Part shown: positions 63,243 to 64,000 of the stretch, in pieces
How positions within the stretch are numbered: position 1 is the stretch's first letter
Layout of the letters: every line of letters starts with the position of its first letter
NCBI GenBank assembly: GCA_031553935.1
Contig: JAVBKS010000018.1
Coordinates: 14,608-78,607 of the forward strand
DNA length: 64,000 nucleotides
Origin: JAISDD01 sp031553935
GTDB taxonomy: Bacteria > Bacillota > Syntrophomonadia > Syntrophomonadales > Syntrophomonadaceae
Direction: 5' to 3'
The notes under the pieces: generated by a model
What the model was told of the DNA's origin: nothing
Seen by the model: only the letters and a program-made list of their open reading frames with translations
Databases searched by the model: none
Position numbers and translations under genes: made by a program

Positions 63243-64000
63243 ATGCAAAAGAACAAGACCAAGAAAAATCGATACTTTGACTATGCCTCCGATTACGAAC
63301 ATGATTGTGACCATTACTGTGATTGTGACGATGACTGTGATGGTGATTGTGACCGTGATTGTGACCGTGATCGTGAATGTAAATGCGAATGTAAACGTGA
63401 ATGTAAAGGCTGCTGTTGCAGAGGACCAAAGGGTCCTCGAGGTTGCCCTGGTCCACAAGGGCCTACTGGTCCGCAAGGCCCCGAAGGTTCACAAGGGCCT
63501 ACCGGTCCACAAGGGCCCCAAGGTCCTCAGGGCACTGCAGGCCCCGAAGGGCCACAAGGAGTAACAGGTCCAATTGGCCCCACAGGTCCCCAAGGTTCTG
63601 TTGGTCCGGCGGGGCCTCAGGGTATCGAAGGGCCTGCCGGTGCACAAGGTATACCTGGTCCTGCCGGTCCGCAGGGAACAGCCGGTCCGCCAGGCGCTCC
63701 CGGTGAAAACGGTGCGCAAGGCGAACCTGGTCCAACCGGACCGCAGGGTATCCAAGGTGAAATTGGTGCAACTGGCCCCGAAGGTCCGCAGGGCATTCAA
63801 GGTGAAATCGGTCCGACCGGCCCAGAAGGTCCGCAAGGCATTCAAGGTGAAATCGGTCCGACCGGCCCCGAAGGTCCACAAGGTCCACAGGGCATCCAGG
63901 GCGTACAAGGAGAAGTAGGTCCGGCAGGCCCTCAGGGAATTGCAGGCCCCACAGGTCCTCAAGGTATCCAAGGCGAAATCGGTCCGACTGGCCCCGAAGG
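63243..64000 (+). CDS. Collagen-like protein with Cys/Asp-rich head, 3' end outside window
   Basis: Open from an ATG at 63243 to the right edge (252 codons visible). GAGAGG lies eight bases upstream. The N-terminal 60 residues begin MQKNKTKKNRYFDYASDYEH and then alternate Cys with Asp, Arg, Lys and Glu (DCDRDCDRDRECKCECKREC), with 13 cysteines ending in GCCC. Then uninterrupted Gly-X-Y triplets follow with many GPQ, GPT and GPE units, including a fifteen-residue GIQGEIGPTGPEGPQ repeat. This is the design of exosporium or spore-coat collagen-like proteins. The opposite-strand frames across the repeats are artefacts. Confidence 0.88.
   Translation, partial: MQKNKTKKNRYFDYASDYEHDCDHYCDCDDDCDGDCDRDCDRDRECKCECKRECKGCCCRGPKGPRGCPGPQGPTGPQGPEGSQGPTGPQGPQGPQGTAGPEGPQGVTGPIGPTGPQGSVGPAGPQGIEGPAGAQGIPGPAGPQGTAGPPGAPGENGAQGEPGPTGPQGIQGEIGATGPEGPQGIQGEIGPTGPEGPQGIQGEIGPTGPEGPQGPQGIQGVQGEVGPAGPQGIAGPTGPQGIQGEIGPTGPE

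Noticed and set aside
63121..63971. Several open frames on both strands across the collagen repeats
   Set aside because: They follow from the GC-rich triplet repetition of the real Gly-X-Y frame.
63420..64000. Regular repeats that might be a CRISPR array
   Set aside because: The period is a multiple of three bases and encodes Gly-X-Y; no unique spacers.
1..64000. tRNA or rRNA genes
   Set aside because: No cloverleaf or rRNA-like stretch noticed by eye; a tRNAscan/Rfam run would settle it.

Overview
The window reads as chromosome of a low-GC, Gram-positive, probably anaerobic and spore-forming Firmicute of the clostridial kind. The reasons are: a split PurS/PurQ/short-PurL formylglycinamidine synthase, a [4Fe-4S]-type PurF, strong GGAGG ribosome sites with frequent GTG and TTG starts, a PRPP-type ykkC riboswitch, agr-like GHKL kinases, a DUF6485 protein, a collagen-like protein of exosporium type, and AT-rich intergenic DNA. 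I cannot name the genus from sequence alone.

Layout. 1-8172: a purine operon on the minus strand (purE-purB-purS-purQ-purL-purF-purM-purN, running off the left edge), with a near-consensus promoter and a PRPP riboswitch/terminator in its leader. 8181-10139: a small coiled-coil protein and a class 3 aldehyde dehydrogenase. 10240-20251: a ten-kilobase, one-direction gene cluster behind a perfect Fur operator. It encodes a SerRS-like amino acid:carrier-protein ligase, a KAS III-like acyltransferase, a PP-loop (AANH) amido/thioamido-transferase-like enzyme, an ACP-adenylation-ACP protein, a GNAT, and a MacB/YknXYZ-type exporter with a lipoprotein adaptor. It has no canonical NRPS or PKS module and is the best candidate here for an undescribed system, probably an iron-responsive small-molecule pathway.

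20258-29624: small stress-type genes, a diguanylate cyclase, a membrane hybrid kinase, and a FIST/hybrid-kinase pair. 29996-39526: a macro-domain/HTH protein, a QueG-like Fe-S protein, a SNF2-SWIM pair and SbcCD. 39740-42647: a second FIST/hybrid-kinase pair. 42985-52986: a methyltransferase, three GHKL kinases without visible response regulators, a metallopeptidase, and a large repeat protein with a cysteine-rich tail. 53845-54969: a stand-alone half-PurL-like protein with extra cysteines. 55031-57941: a DUF4143 ATPase, an XRE remnant and a PIN toxin-like pair next to a partial repeat of the guaA 3' end. 58069-60154: hpt-guaA, where GuaA has lost the cysteine and histidine of its glutaminase site. 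60472-64000: an anchored protein, glutamine synthetase, and a truncated collagen-like protein with a cysteine-rich head.

Purine supply is the theme at both ends: de novo IMP synthesis gated by PRPP on the left, and salvage plus GMP synthesis with an apparently ammonia-dependent GuaA close to glutamine synthetase on the right. Four copies of a short palindromic repeat lie between 29.8 and 43.8 kb.
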